Of a stretch of DNA of 64,000 nucleotides, positions 25,757 through 38,087 are shown piece by piece; position 1 is the first letter of the stretch, and each line of letters starts with the position of its first letter. Origin of the DNA: Toxonevra muliebris (lineage: Eukaryota; Arthropoda; Insecta; Diptera; Pallopteridae); NCBI GenBank assembly GCA_963691655.1, contig OY829326.1, positions 19,766,878-19,830,877 on the forward strand, read 5' to 3'. The notes below the pieces were generated by a model. The model had not been told where the DNA came from, ran no database searches, and saw only the letters and a list, made by a program, of their open reading frames with translations. The translations under genes were made by a program, and so were the position numbers.

Positions 25757-26725
25757 CAAGGCCGTATTGAGGGGGGAGGTTTCGGGGGTTCTGACCCCTC
25801 CCCTCCCCCCTTACTTCCATTGGTTTTTTTTTTCTAAAAAGTCAAATATAATAAATAAATTTGAAGTCTTAGTTACACTATGCAATCAAATCCGATTTGT
25901 TTTCTACGACATGAAATTTGACTACGGATTCAAAAAGAAAAGGTGATACTGAGCACTTCTGCATTCATAGTTTTTCTAGGTCAATGACTGTTTTTGATTT
26001 AAAGTTTCGTTCTGAATCAGTTTGAAAAGCTTAAAAATTAATAAAAATAGAAAAAATTATCGGATCCTTGTAAAATTAGACTTACTTGAACCCCATTTTT
26101 TTCCTAAAACGTGACGTGATGGGAAGTTTTTTAACCTCAGATTCGTATTCAACGTGAAAAATTCTTTCGCAAAAACTGCATCTTATTAGCAAAACCCAAG
26201 AGGCAATCTTAAAATACAATTAATTTTTTAACGCATTATTGCTCAGAGCACCACGACTAGAAAGATCTCTTTCAATGCTGTGCCTTCACGAATTTAGGGA
26301 ATATAAGCCAACCTCATCCGGGTTCCTTATCATTGATAATGACCTAAATTCCCAATGATGATCATATGAAAAAAATGAGCCTCTACTATTTTTGGTAATT
26401 TTTTTATGGTTGGGTACATCATCAGTAGTGGGAAGTCAATGAGTTAACGAAGTTATCTTCTTCACGATAAGAAAAATGCATTAGAATGCACATTGAATAA
26501 TATTTATTTGAAAAAATTTAATTTGATTATTCTGTGAATTTTTTGTCACTTTTGGCCATTTTTTTTTTAGGTTCAGATTTTAATTTTAAAGGGTCCATCA
26601 AATGTAACATCGATTTAATTTATTGTATTTAAAAATCAGTTTGATAAAAATTATTTATGAATATTTTCTTTGAATGAAAACCATCCCCTTCCCGCCCCCG
26701 AACAAAATTTCTGGCAACGGCCCTG
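25757..26725. mobile_element. hAT-type MITE (969 bp) with near-perfect 8-bp target duplication
   Basis: The left end CAAGGCCGTATTGAGGGGGG and the reverse complement of the right end, CAGGGCCGTTGCCAGAAATT, share C(A/A)RGGCCGT and then run into G-rich sequence. The flanks ATAGGAGC (25749-25756) and ATAGAAGC (26726-26733) match at 7 of 8 positions. Ends of the CAGGG type with 8-bp duplications indicate hAT. No transposase ORF is present, so it is non-autonomous. Its interior matches the fragment at 2.4-3.3 kb. Confidence 0.8.
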
Positions 26726-26784
26726 ATAGAAGCAATACATTCTGAAATTTGTAAAGAAATAACTCACCGTCTGAGAACTTTTGA

Positions 26785-26846
26785 CTGCTGGGTTCCAATC
26801 TAGCACTCATTCATCAGGCTACCGAGGTGGTCTCTCTATTTCCTTA
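26785..26846 (-). repeat. decayed tRNA-like SINE head
   Basis: The minus strand reads GTAGCCTGATGAATGAGTGC then TAGA, matching the SINE head at about 50.5 kb (GGCCTGATGGATGAGTTCTAGA). The B box is lost. Confidence 0.4.
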
Positions 26847-27168
26847 TTTTTGAGAGATTTTGGTATAAATGTCTCCAAAAACTTTCTTTTTACGTTCTTT
26901 ATTTATTAATGGGGAACATTTTTGCAAAAGAAAGAATATCATTATTCCCACTCATTTACCCCATATGGACAGATTATGAAAAAATGTTTACAGGAACCTC
27001 CTGAAAGAAGTATACGGGGAGTAAAAAGTTGGTGTCTTAAATAATAAACTTATTCACTAATTTCCAACATCACTTCGTTGTGACTTTAAACTCTCTATAT
27101 AAAAAGAAATAAAAATTATGTCGCAGTCTTTGGAGCAATAGAATAATAATTTAGCAAATTAATAATTC

Positions 27169-27234
27169 TGTCCGCCGTGGGGTAGTGGATAGTGTACTAA
27201 ATTGCTACTCAGGGTACTCAAGTTCAGTACTTGC
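27169..27234 (+). repeat. decayed tRNA-like SINE head
   Basis: The plus strand reads GGGGTAGTGGATAGTGTACTA and then AAGTTCAGTAC, resembling the A and B boxes of copy 2 (GTCTAGTGGATAGTGCACTA). The B box is degraded. Confidence 0.4.
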
Positions 27235-30200
27235 AAAAAATTCAAAATAGAAAGTAAAAATTACTACATGACAAGAAAATCTCTAATTTCACCCTTCAGA
27301 TTCGGCATAAAACTATACTGAGGTCTCTTTCATTCATGAAGGAATATGACTCGAAAAATAAGAAGCAAAAAACCACGGCCTAGGCCCTCCATGTGATTGC
27401 AGGAGAATATTTCTAAGATAATTCCGATTAGGCTAAATAAAGTAAAGAGAATCATAATTATTAGAAGCACATTAAAATATTAAAAAAAAATATCTCTAGA
27501 ATTTATGTCTCACAGATCTTTCTCAAAATCCGTAAAAAAATTAAAAGACAATCGTTAGCAAATACTTGTTTTCAAATAATAAATTAATTTCCCTTGGCCA
27601 CACAAATTGTTCCCCGCAAAAATACATTCTATAGAAAAAAAAAAACTTTCTGCTGATTATGAGCCTAATAGTCACATAAATCTAATAAATTATTTTAATT
27701 TACCAATTTTTATCAAGTAAAAAACTAACTATGCTAATAAAAGTAAAAATAAAAAGAAACTTAACTTTTTAACTATTACTAAAAGCAATAAATGAGGCAC
27801 TAAAATATTGTACTTCAGAATCTTTTTTATTAATTAAATCTTTTCAATTAATAAAAAAAAAACAATCAAAAAATAAAATGCATACAAAACATAAGCAAAT
27901 ACTTTAAGCATGCAAAACGAAAATGCAATTAAAAATTTAATTTAAATTATGAAATAAATACAAAAAAATAAAACTAAACTAAAAAGTTCTTCCTTATATA
28001 AAAATTTTAAAAAGATTATCAAAAATCAATTATGGAAAAATAAAAGAAAAAAAAGAATTTAAATTATTAAACACAAAAAAAAAAAAATGCATTTTTATTA
28101 AGAATTTTCATACCCGTACTTATATAATAAAAGTGCAATATCCACCCACATTTTTATCCGTGACTGCGCCATTTCCGCTCTAAAAAGCAGCAAAAGCAGA
28201 AGAACCGCAGGGCACTTTAGGTACACACTGGGTACACAGCTACCTTATGCTGGATGTTTGTGTAAATGTTGAGTAGGGTGCTTAGGGTATGTGTGTATGC
28301 GTCAATGGTAGTAGGCGCAACTGCTGTAATTACAACTGCCAGCAGACAAGTTAGTGCCAACGCAAGTGCAGCACCAGTGCATCCTCATCGTCATCATCAG
28401 CAGGAGCCTCAGCTTTAGCATCAACCTAAGCTGAGTCTGCGTGCAGGCAACAGCAACAAATACTCAGTGTAATAAGTAAGTAAATGTGCGGTAAGTTGTT
28501 TGCCTCTTTGTTGCTGCTACTCCTCCTTCACTTGCTGCTCTATTTTCTGTGTACATGCAGCAGCAACAAGTGCAAATGCCGAAGCTCTTGCTGAAGATGA
28601 TGCAGATGGATGAAGTTACTGGCTGGCTGGTTGTTTTTTTATTGTATGAACGTTTGTCGTTATGCTACGCATGCGTATGTGCACTTTGCATTCTCACCGA
28701 TTCAAACTGAGCAGGGAGTCAGCGTGTAGCATGCAGCAATTACTACGACCAACGTCTCCTTAATTTTATGCTACCACGTCCTCGTCGTCATCGTCATCAT
28801 CGTCGTCGTCGTCAACATTGAGAGTTTGCTGTTGGGTGGAGTGAAAATAACCTTCAGCAAGTTATTTTTTGAGCATTTAAGTTTACCTTATTTTTTTTTT
28901 TTTTTTTTTTTTGTTTGCTAAATTGTTGCTCCATTTGTAATTTGCTACAACAACAGCAACAAACATACATATACAAGTAAGAAGCGCGCGGGCGTTTTTT
29001 CTGTGCTTCGTTCTCTTATTGCTTCCTGGCATCGTTATGTTTATGTTGGCATTCGATCAACTCTTGGACTCTTGAAGCTTATTTTCTTCGTTTTTCTGCT
29101 TGCTACAGATGTGTTCACCTGAATATTTCACACACACAAACACACACGCACAAGCACTCAACGATAATGATGATTGCAGGTAAAATTATGATGCAACCAT
29201 AAAATGTGCTACCAGTCGCCACAATCACTGCTTGCTGTATCCAGAAGGAGAGAGAAAGTGTAGCTCTGTGTTGAGACGAGGACTGTGGCATGCAAAAAGG
29301 TCTATATGTATGCATCTGTATCTCAGGCATCTGATCCACTAAAATAATTGCAAGGCACAACACAACGCAACACTCGAAATTGTTGCCAGAGATCTGTTAC
29401 AGATGCTGGCTGGTTGCAAAAATAATGCGCCACCCGCTGCATGTTGCACATATTTAAATAATAATGTTGCAGGCAGGATATTCATACATACATGCATCAA
29501 GAAATAAGTAAGTAAGTGAACAGCGCAACAGATGAGCAACAGTAATAGCAGCAACGATATCGCATGCGTTGGTTTTGATTTTTGCTTTTGTAAAAAAAAA
29601 AATGAACGACTTTCAAACATGCAATCTTCGTAGCAACAACAACAGCAGTAAAGTTGGCTGCTGCTGAGCACAGGTAATTCAAAGTTTTTTTTCGACTTCT
29701 TCTCCTTTGCTTGTAACTTGTGGTTAATTTTATGAATGAATTTTTTGAAATTTACGTTGTGTTGGTGTGTTGATCATGATGATGATCGGTCTTTTGGTGG
29801 AAGGTAGAATCATTTTTTGATGCTTCAGGTTACAATTAAAATGCATGCCGCAAAAGCTCAAAAAATGTTGTTGTGTATTGAATTAAAAAGAACTGAAATG
29901 TACATAAGTACACGAACTAGAGGAAACAGAGTTTGCGAAAGGGGCAGGAGGAGTTAAAGTTTTTTTTTTTATCTTTCGAAAAGTCATTTAACTCTGGAGA
30001 GGTGAGCATAATGATTTAAATATTTGTTGGGGAAAAAACGTTTTGCCTGTATCCACAAATGAAAAAATCGACTTTCGGAAAATCGTCTTCTTCAGACCCT
30101 AGTTGATCATTGAACCAGTTCCGAGAAATATTACTTTTTATATGAAAGGAAATACTTTCGTAGAAAATTAACATTAAGTAGTTCCCGTAAATAATTTCCT

Positions 30201-31842
30201 TTCATTTCATTAAGTCAACTAGAAAATATCCTTACTGACTAGAAATTACGATAGGGATGATAATTTCATGCACAATAAAATTTTTTTGCAGTAGTTGGCA
30301 TTGATTTTCAAATTAGAATTCCAATGCCTGCGATAAGAAAGAAAAAGACAGGCATATCTGTAAAATTATTATTGGGTCATTCTGTCTTATTCTTTCATAG
30401 AGCAGACATTTAAATTTTTAATTTAAAAATCAATGTTAACTATGTTTATCGAGCATGAAATTCTCTTTCTTTGGCAGAAATTTTCTTTCCTTGCAGCAGG
30501 GCGCCAGAGAGTCTGGATGTGTCAGAGCCTTTATACCCTTGTGAAATCGCCCACATTATTGGTAAATATTCATAAATCACACACACAGATACACATTTCA
30601 ATTGGAACATCTTGAAAATTCGACGATTTTTAATATTCTCTTCAGACTAGTAAAATAATTGCAGTTTCTAATTGTGATAAGTTAAATTTTTATTGAAAAA
30701 TTTTCGAGGTTACCTTTTTGTATTATTATTTCATCTATATGTACTTCCGCCTGGATTTTTCATTTTTCTACACCTTAGCTTATGAATGTAGCTCAAAACA
30801 AATAACAAACTAGCTCTCTAATCTTACTCATATGTGTATGTATGTGTGTTGCTACTCCTACATTATAAAATCCAAGTCTTACTTCCTGTAAATATTCTCC
30901 TATGTATAAACCTAATTTAAACTGCGGTTAACCTCAATCCAAAATGCAACAACGCATTAACACACAAGCCTACAATTTTATTTACACAAATGATTATGAG
31001 GCACAAGCGATTTTTACCACAATTGCATTGAGAGTACAGTAAAAATGAAACAACATTAACAGACATAAAATAAGAGGTGGAAAATTATCATGGCTACTGA
31101 ATTTACATTTATCTATTTACATAGCCAACAGACACATGGACGCAAATACCGAAAAATAAAATCAATTAAAACGAATTTCGGGAGGTTAAGCTGAAATGAG
31201 AAGGTACCTTCACCTTAACACACGCTAATTACCAAGTGCGCGTTATATTGTTGAAAATGCACTAGCATCAATAGCAATAGCAACAAATTTGTGAACAATC
31301 GTTAATTGAGTAAATTATTGTTAATGCAGTTTGATGAAATGTGGCGTTGGCCTAAAGTTATAAGTTAAGGTAACCAAGAACACCCAAGATGTCGTATGTA
31401 TTGAAATAATTAACAGCTTCACGCATGATGCCATTTAGAGCGACGATCGAGCAAGTGGCGTATAAAAAGTGAGATCACATAAAATGTAAAGTTTTAATAT
31501 TTAAGTTGTAAATGAAATCATTGATTAAATTTCCTGCTTTTCTATGTAGCAAGAAAGAATAATAATAATAACAATAATTCAGTTGTAGCTGAAGTTTGTC
31601 AACCTCATAAATTGGCAATATTCAATATCTGTTCGCTTGCACCTGTTGCATGCCACACATAAAACTACATTTCAATTATGATAGTTTTTTATTGTACGTT
31701 ATATCTGATCGCTAAAACTAACTTTGAATACACTTGAAATAATTCGAAGGTGAAATGAACTTAGAATCGAGTTGGATTCGGTATTTGTAAAACAGAATTT
31801 TTGCTGAAGATAGTTCTGGTTCAGAAAGAAACGATAGTAATT
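27235..31842. other. gene-poor DNA with a TE-poor CAG/ACAA island
   Basis: 27.4-28.1 kb is extremely AT-rich. About 28.15-29.7 kb has CAG/CAA/TCG repeats (TCG-rich at 28779-28813) and a run of 22 T at 28891-28912. No ORF here has a domain. Nothing RNA-like is identified. Confidence 0.4.
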
Positions 31843-31855
31843 ACAGTAAACCATG

Positions 31856-33368
31856 CAAGAAGGATGGCCTGTTACTACCAAAAATGAAGGGAGTAACAAT
31901 GCAGTCGTCTTCTGAAGTCAGAATATTTAGGGGTAACCTTAGATTGCAAACTGTTATGGAAGACGCACGTCGAGCTGAAGGCCTCGCGTGCACTAAAAGT
32001 TTTCTGGTAGTGCAGGCGAGCTTTCGGCAAGACTTGGGGTCTGAATCCAGCCCTGGTATACTGGGTATACATTGCTCTTGTGAGACCTATTGTCACGTAT
32101 GCCTCTGTAGTATGGTGGAGACGAACTTTGGTTAAGTCCACAGTATCCTCTCTGACCAGGCTTCAGAGAAGTGTGTGCCTGGGTATCACTGGTGCAATGT
32201 GTACTACATCTGGTGATGCCCTCAATGCCTTGCATGACTTGCTTCCTCTGGATCTTCAACTCCGTAAAGAAGCGATGAGAGCGGCCTACAGACTCCGGTT
32301 AAATAGAGTCTGGCATGTCGAGGCGGATATAGGGCACAGTATGATATACCACCAGTTGTACAGTCGTACAGTGGACAATCATGTGGCTTGCATCCGCTTC
32401 GGAAGAAGATATGAAGTCAGTTTCCTAAACGTGATCAATGGTTAAGTCCAGAGGTCTTACTCCGGGGTCTTCGTCATGTCTTCTATACCGACGGATCCAA
32501 AACCTCAAACGGTACTGGATCCGGTTGGTACTTGGACGATGAGACCAAGTACTCTTTTTCCACTGGACAGATGGCGTCAGTTTTCCTAGACGTGGTGAGC
32601 TGGATAATTGAGAAGAGGTGGCATGGGAAGTGCTTAGGTATCTGCAGTGATAGCCAAGCTGCACTGAAGGCTCTTGCTAACCTTGTCAGCTCCTCAAAAT
32701 TGGTCAGCGAGTGTAAGGCAGAACTAAATAGTGTTGCAAAACACAACAAGTTATGCCTTATATGGGTTCCCGGACACTGTGGTATTGCAGGGAATGGACT
32801 AGCTGCTAAACTAGCTGATAAAAGCTCTGCAATTATACAATGGGGTCCGGAACCTGTTCGTGGGTTCTATCCAAAGAGAAAGCTGGTCAGAGCTTGACTC
32901 TTGCAGAACCGCAAAGTGCTTCGTGAGATAACCTAACAGGAAATCAGCGGAATTTCTTCTCAAACTGAGAAGAAAGGGCCTGAGATTACTTGTGGGGCAC
33001 AACACATGTGCTCAGCATATGACTAACATGGGCGTCATCACCGATCCAATTTGCCAATCGTGTCTTGACGACGACGATACTACGAAGCATTATCTTTGTA
33101 GCTGCCCGGCGTTCGCGAGAATCAGATGTCTTGAGTATAAATAATTTCCATACTCTTCCTCTTTCTGAGCTTCAAAGGTTCATCAGTGAAACAAAGAAGT
33201 TCGAGGTTGAGAGACGCTAGACCTTTCTTCTTCCCATTTATCCCCACATAACTTTCCTGTCTCTCTACTCTCTTCAACTGGTTCTATCCTTGGGTATAGC
33301 ACAATGGTCCTCGTTGACTGAGTGCTATGATTAAATCCAGCGCACCCACAACTCTAACTCAAACTCTA
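31856..33368 (+). mobile_element. 5'-truncated RNase H-type non-LTR retrotransposon with 13-bp target duplication
   Basis: ACAGTAAACCATG occurs exactly at 31843-31855 and again at 33369-33381, bracketing the element. It starts inside the reverse transcriptase C-terminal region, so it is 5'-truncated, as expected of target-primed reverse transcription. It ends with a short ACTCTAACTCAA-type repeat tail (about 33349-33368) rather than poly(A). The content is RT end, RNase H, a Cys/His segment and a short 3' UTR. Confidence 0.9.
31916..33150 (+). pseudogene. pol remnant: RT C-terminus, RNase H and Cys/His tail of a non-LTR element
   Basis: The frame from about 31916 (YLGVTLDCKLLWKTHVELKA) runs to 32445 with a single TAG near 32010. 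It contains LVRPIVTYASVVWW and the usual post-RT helix region. A frame change leads to RNase H at about 32460-32820. FYTDGSK and CSDSQAALKAL keep two of the acidic residues, but GNE has become GNG and the helix Glu is not evident, so the active site is damaged. A third frame (from about 32941) gives LRLLVGHNTC..H and CQSC....KHYLCSCPAFAR, a Cys/His knuckle. This arrangement fits the R1/LOA/I group; I cannot name the clade. It makes no functional protein. Confidence 0.88.
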
Positions 33369-33381
33369 ACAGTAAACCATG

Positions 33382-33815
33382 GAGGGAAAAAATTAAAGTG
33401 GAATTCTGACTTACTGGGAATGTATATATATATATATAGCGTATTAACCCCAAATTCTCAACAATGTATCAAAAGCAAATGCTACAAAATATATAAAAAT
33501 AAATATTATTTAAATAAATTAAAAAAATCCACAATTTATCTCCTGAGCCAAAGCCTCTAATTAGGAAATCAATAGTATTTTCAAGTCTGGAATCAAAATC
33601 GTTGCCCCTTATGTATTAATTACACTATGTTACAATAATCGTTGGGGTTATTGATATTGGATTCTAAAAACGGAAGCACTACCGAGCTATCTGCATTGAC
33701 AGTTTTATTAGGTAAGTACAGCTTAGGATTTTTTAAAGTGAAATTGTCTCCTGGGTCTGAGTGAAAGAAGTTTAAAAATAGAAAATGTTATCGGATTTAT
33801 TAAGCGATAATAAAT
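33382..33815. other. non-coding DNA
   Basis: No gene is seen. A short (TA)n run is present at about 33423-33438. Confidence 0.4.
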
Positions 33816-34010
33816 TGCGAAATCAACCGCGTTACGTGACGTCGATTTTATACCATCGAATACAAATGAGTTCAAAAATTCTCTAGTTTATAAAATAAAT
33901 TTTCTCACGCTGAATTCGAAAGTGTTTTGTTACGATGAGTTACGACCAGGGAGGGAGGGGTCAAAATTGGTCAAAAATTGCGTTACGTAATATGTGAACG
34001 ACCCCATAGG
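33816..34010. repeat. candidate decayed dispersed repeat with GCGTTACGT motifs
   Basis: GCGTTACGT occurs at 33829-33837 and again at 33980-33988, with GTTACGATGAGTTACG between them. The right side ends GTGAACGACCCC. Such TTACGTAA/GGGTCGTTCAC ends resemble insect MITE termini, but no paired end or duplication is clear. Confidence 0.3.
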
Positions 34011-36461
34011 GCTGAATAATGTTTGTATCCAATTTGAACATCACTGTCAGAAGTGAGTATACGAGCGAGTTATTCCCATAAAAATTTATTAGAAAAATCT
34101 TTAATTCAAATGATGCGCCTTTAGATACAAAAAAAAACTACTACTTCAGTTATCAAATTAGCCATTGATTCTTTTCTCAAGTGTACGAATAAATATGAAT
34201 TTTCCTGCTATCATCATCAACAACAACATGAAGCAGCATCAACCACATCGGAATCGGTATCGAATACTTAGAGTGGCCTCGCCGCCACTCGCCACCACTT
34301 GCAGTGATTGGTATTTGCATTATGTAGATTCCCGCTGATTTGCGCACTGACAAGATCGATTCAATGAAGTAAAAAAAAAAACACAAACATACACACAAAT
34401 AACAGCAACAAATACATACATACATTGAAACGTGATAAGCATTTGACACTTATTACCTTCAAATGAAGAATCGAATCGATGCTAAAGCGAGCTGTGGCAC
34501 AATTGCAAATACATATAGCGAATTTTGAATTCAGTGAATGAATAGAGGTACACAAGTACCAAAACCTCAAACGATGATGATGACGATGATTTCTATCGGA
34601 CAACATGAGCACAGTCGTCCGTTGAAGTCGTAGTCATAGTCACCACAATTGTCATGGTGGTGGTTAGAGTTTCAGCCACTAATGTTTGCCACTACATATT
34701 ATCAAAAACGAGGCGAGCTTAAATGCCAAATGCTGAATAAAAAAAAATAAAAATATCGTGATAATTTTGGTTTATATTTGAGTAGCACGATTTTTGAGCA
34801 TTCTGTATTTTTTTGCTAACTTTTTGCCACTTGCCGCATTGTAGCAACGCTCCGGTATTGCGGTATTGCTCTTAAGATGTTACCAATGAAATGGACGACA
34901 ACAAATCGCTGCAGTTAATCTGAATAACAAAAAAATGCCAAAGGATACGAATACACATAAAGTTTCATTATATCTGCTTGCAACTTTTGGCTACTACTTT
35001 TGTGTTTTTGTCCGTTTGTTTGTTTCTTAGTTGCTTAGTGTTGACTTAACTCGAAAAATTTCAGCTACTGCACACATGCAACATACAAAGTAAAGCGCCA
35101 CTTGTGCTTATGTTGCAGTATAAAGCAAACCCCAACAAAAATAACAACAACAACATTTTTCTACTACCTTTCTAAACTTAAACTTTTATTTATTTGTATT
35201 TTTTTTAGTATTTTTTTGTAGTATCTACTAAAATTCAATAAATGAAAACATCACGCGAACCCAAAAACGTTTATGTATCATTATCCCATTCAACTCAACG
35301 AGAAAAGAGCAACAGCAACTGCTGCCAGCTCCCAGTTGTTGTGGCTACTGCTATTTAGTAAGAAGTTTAGGCTGCCGCCTCTACCACTGAGTGATGTTTA
35401 CTATATATGTATCAAGCTTAGCTGCAGTAACAGCAACAGCACCAACAACAACTGCAGCAAGTGGATGCTTGATAGTTTGATAGTAGTTAAGGCCACGTGT
35501 TGCGCATGCGCCTTTTTCAGTCCCTCTTGGTTGTTGTCGTGCTTGAGAAAATCTACTACTACTTAGTTGCTACTAAATTGCAATTGTAGTTTTTTTTTTT
35601 TTGTTTTCAGATCTTTTTTTTTACTTTGGTTTTTTGTTGGTTGTGCAAAAATCAGTTGGTGTTCGGTGTTGTTGCACACACACACACACACACACACAGT
35701 AGTGGTGTGAAATATTCGTTCACGTTTCTGTTTTCATTGTCACTCTTCATTTTTCTTCTTCTCTTTCGACTTTAACTATTTGATGTATTGCATATGGCAT
35801 TTGTTGTTGTGCTTTTATTGTGGGCGTTATCTCACGTTTCTATGTACTGTGGACATTATCTCAGTTGTTTATCTCTCGAAAATTACTAATAAATTACAAT
35901 TGCAGCATTGATTTTGATGTATGATGTTTTGTGATGCATGCGCTTAGATTTGTTATAAATTGTTTTGATGTATTTTTACCGGCCGTCATTTGTGGGAGTG
36001 TGGGAAAAAGTTAATGAAAAACTTATTAGCGTGTAATAAAATGCAATTAAAAATATTTTAACGGGGAATAATGGATATTGTAATACTGCTCAACAGATAA
36101 AAATCAGATGGAAATTCAAGAAATGCTTTAGGTTAATATGAGGCCGCTGTTCATGACTCTCTGAAGTTCTTTATAAATTCACTAATCGAGCATTTTAAGA
36201 GAAAAATTAAAATAGGTTTTGACATTTTAGTCCTTAATGGGGGCAGTTCTGTTGTTTTAGCAATCAGGGAGCTCTAATTTTTTATTCTCGAAGAAAGTTT
36301 ATTGGTTTTTTTAATCGTTTGGGATAAACTAAAAAAATGTTAGTTTAATATAAAATCAAAATAAGGGAAAAGAGGCCTTATAAGATCAATAGAGAAGGAG
36401 CACTTTTTTTAAATAAAAATAATTTAAAGAGTATTTTTGTCCATAGTAAATAATCGTCCTA
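34011..36461. other. non-coding DNA with CAG/CA-rich island
   Basis: 34.2-35.9 kb has the simple-repeat texture of fly regulatory DNA, including (CA)12 at 35675-35698. No coding exon is supported. Confidence 0.4.
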
Positions 36462-36986
36462 TTAACTCTTTCATACCCAATGTTGCGTATATGCAACAAT
36501 CACTTTAATGTGGCATAAAATAAGTGTTTAACAAATTTCACTAATAATAATATAAGCATTCAGTTCTGTTAGGTGTTCTACACGTTTGCTAATAACCAAA
36601 CATTTGAAATTTCCTACTTATGTAATTTTTTTTTAATGTTTTGTCTTTGAAGTCCAGCAAAAAATCTAAGTGCAAATTTTGTAGTAAAATCTTTTGCACT
36701 ATTTTTTGAAAAAATGTGTTTATTTATTACTAAGCGGAAATTTTCTTTATCAGATATGTTTATAAAAGATAAGAGAATATGAAAATCAATAAATTGGAGA
36801 AAAAAAATTATCCAGTGGTTGTATACAGCTTCATAGCTATGTTTTATTAACCTTTAATAAAGAACAAAGAAATCAATATAGAAGCAAGAAATTTGGTATA
36901 ATGATTGTGGTAGAACTGAGTAACCGTAATTTCAAAACAAATGGTTTCAATCAAGCCCCATTAAAATTCGGGCGTCAAAGGGTTAA
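36462..36986. mobile_element. piggyBac-type MITE candidate (525 bp, TTAA-flanked)
   Basis: TTAA at 36462-36465 is followed by CTCTTTCATACCCAAT. The right end, reversed, reads TTAA (36986-36983) then CCCTTTGACGCCCGAA; about 10 of 16 terminal positions match. TTAA duplications and C-rich ends suggest piggyBac. There is no ORF. Confidence 0.6.
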
Positions 36987-38051
36987 CAAAAGCATCTACT
37001 TATTTAGTTTGTTAACATTTATAGAGAAAAGAAAAAAATAAATAAAAAAATTAATAATTCTATTGTTGTTAACCCCAGCATGACAGGGCTAGGACAATTC
37101 TGTTGTTAACTTTATGGGGAATATTTTTCCCGAATTTTTTGTCTCTTTAAAATTTGTTTTTGGATTCATGAGATTTTCATCGGTAAGGTTAACCCCAAAA
37201 AAGATCATGTTTTTTACCCCACGATCAATACAGTAGGTCATTGTAAGTCTAGCGCCTTAAACCATTTTTCGATTGCGAAAAATCTTAGTCAAGAGTTGAT
37301 GCAAATGTCTATTTGGAGTTTTGGGATCGAAACCTTCATCAAATCGTTACGATGCAACTTGTGATGAAGAACAAATTTTCATTCATTCCTTAAGTTAGTC
37401 CTGAATAATGCTTTGATTAATTAGATCTAGAAGGACTAGGAAAAAATTACTATTCACAGTTTCCACATCAGTTGCTACAGTTCATCAAACGAATCGGTTG
37501 TCCCAGTACTGGTTCATGATTGGTGGATTAGTCTTCCAGTATCACAGTAAGTTAAGTGGCTACTATTAGATCTGAAATCGAACTGACAAGTAGATACTGA
37601 TCTGGTATTAGAACCGGTACTGATATCGAGTTGTTTCTTGGTTGAGTACTCACGACAGTAGGGCACCGAAATTTTTTTTAAACAGTGGTAAACTATTATG
37701 AATGCTAATGTCTATGGTTATCCCTGAGAGTGGACAGTTCCTCCCTGGTCTTAGTTATTCTATATATGCCCATAATTCTGAAATTAAAAACGTCAAATTT
37801 CAATGCAAATTTTATAATGTTGTTTGTTTTGTTTCAGCAATTTCTCTGAATTATTCTGCATATAATTGGCATAAAGGTACATACATATATTTACAAAAAG
37901 ATAAGTAACAAAAAGTTCTAACCTAAAATCCTTAACTAAAATGGTGCTAATAATGGGTGGTTGCATGAGTGTGCGTGCGTTCGTTCCATGAGTTCGTTTA
38001 ATAAATTAGCTATGAAGCGCGATAGGCGAGACTGATAACGCTCAATTCGCG
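36987..38051. other. non-coding DNA downstream of the His-rich gene
   Basis: No gene is recognised. Confidence 0.4.
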
Positions 38052-38057
38052 TTTATT
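38052..38057 (-). terminator. poly(A) signal of the His-rich gene
   Basis: AATAAA on the minus strand, 30 bases past the stop codon (stop 38090-38088). This gives a very short 3' UTR, as is common for small secreted-protein genes. Confidence 0.6.
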
Positions 38058-38087
38058 TCTCGAATTGAAGTTTGTCAATGAAATCGT

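Noticed and set aside
31875..32259. Overlapping minus-strand ORFs
   Set aside because: Shadows of the plus-strand non-LTR pol remnant.
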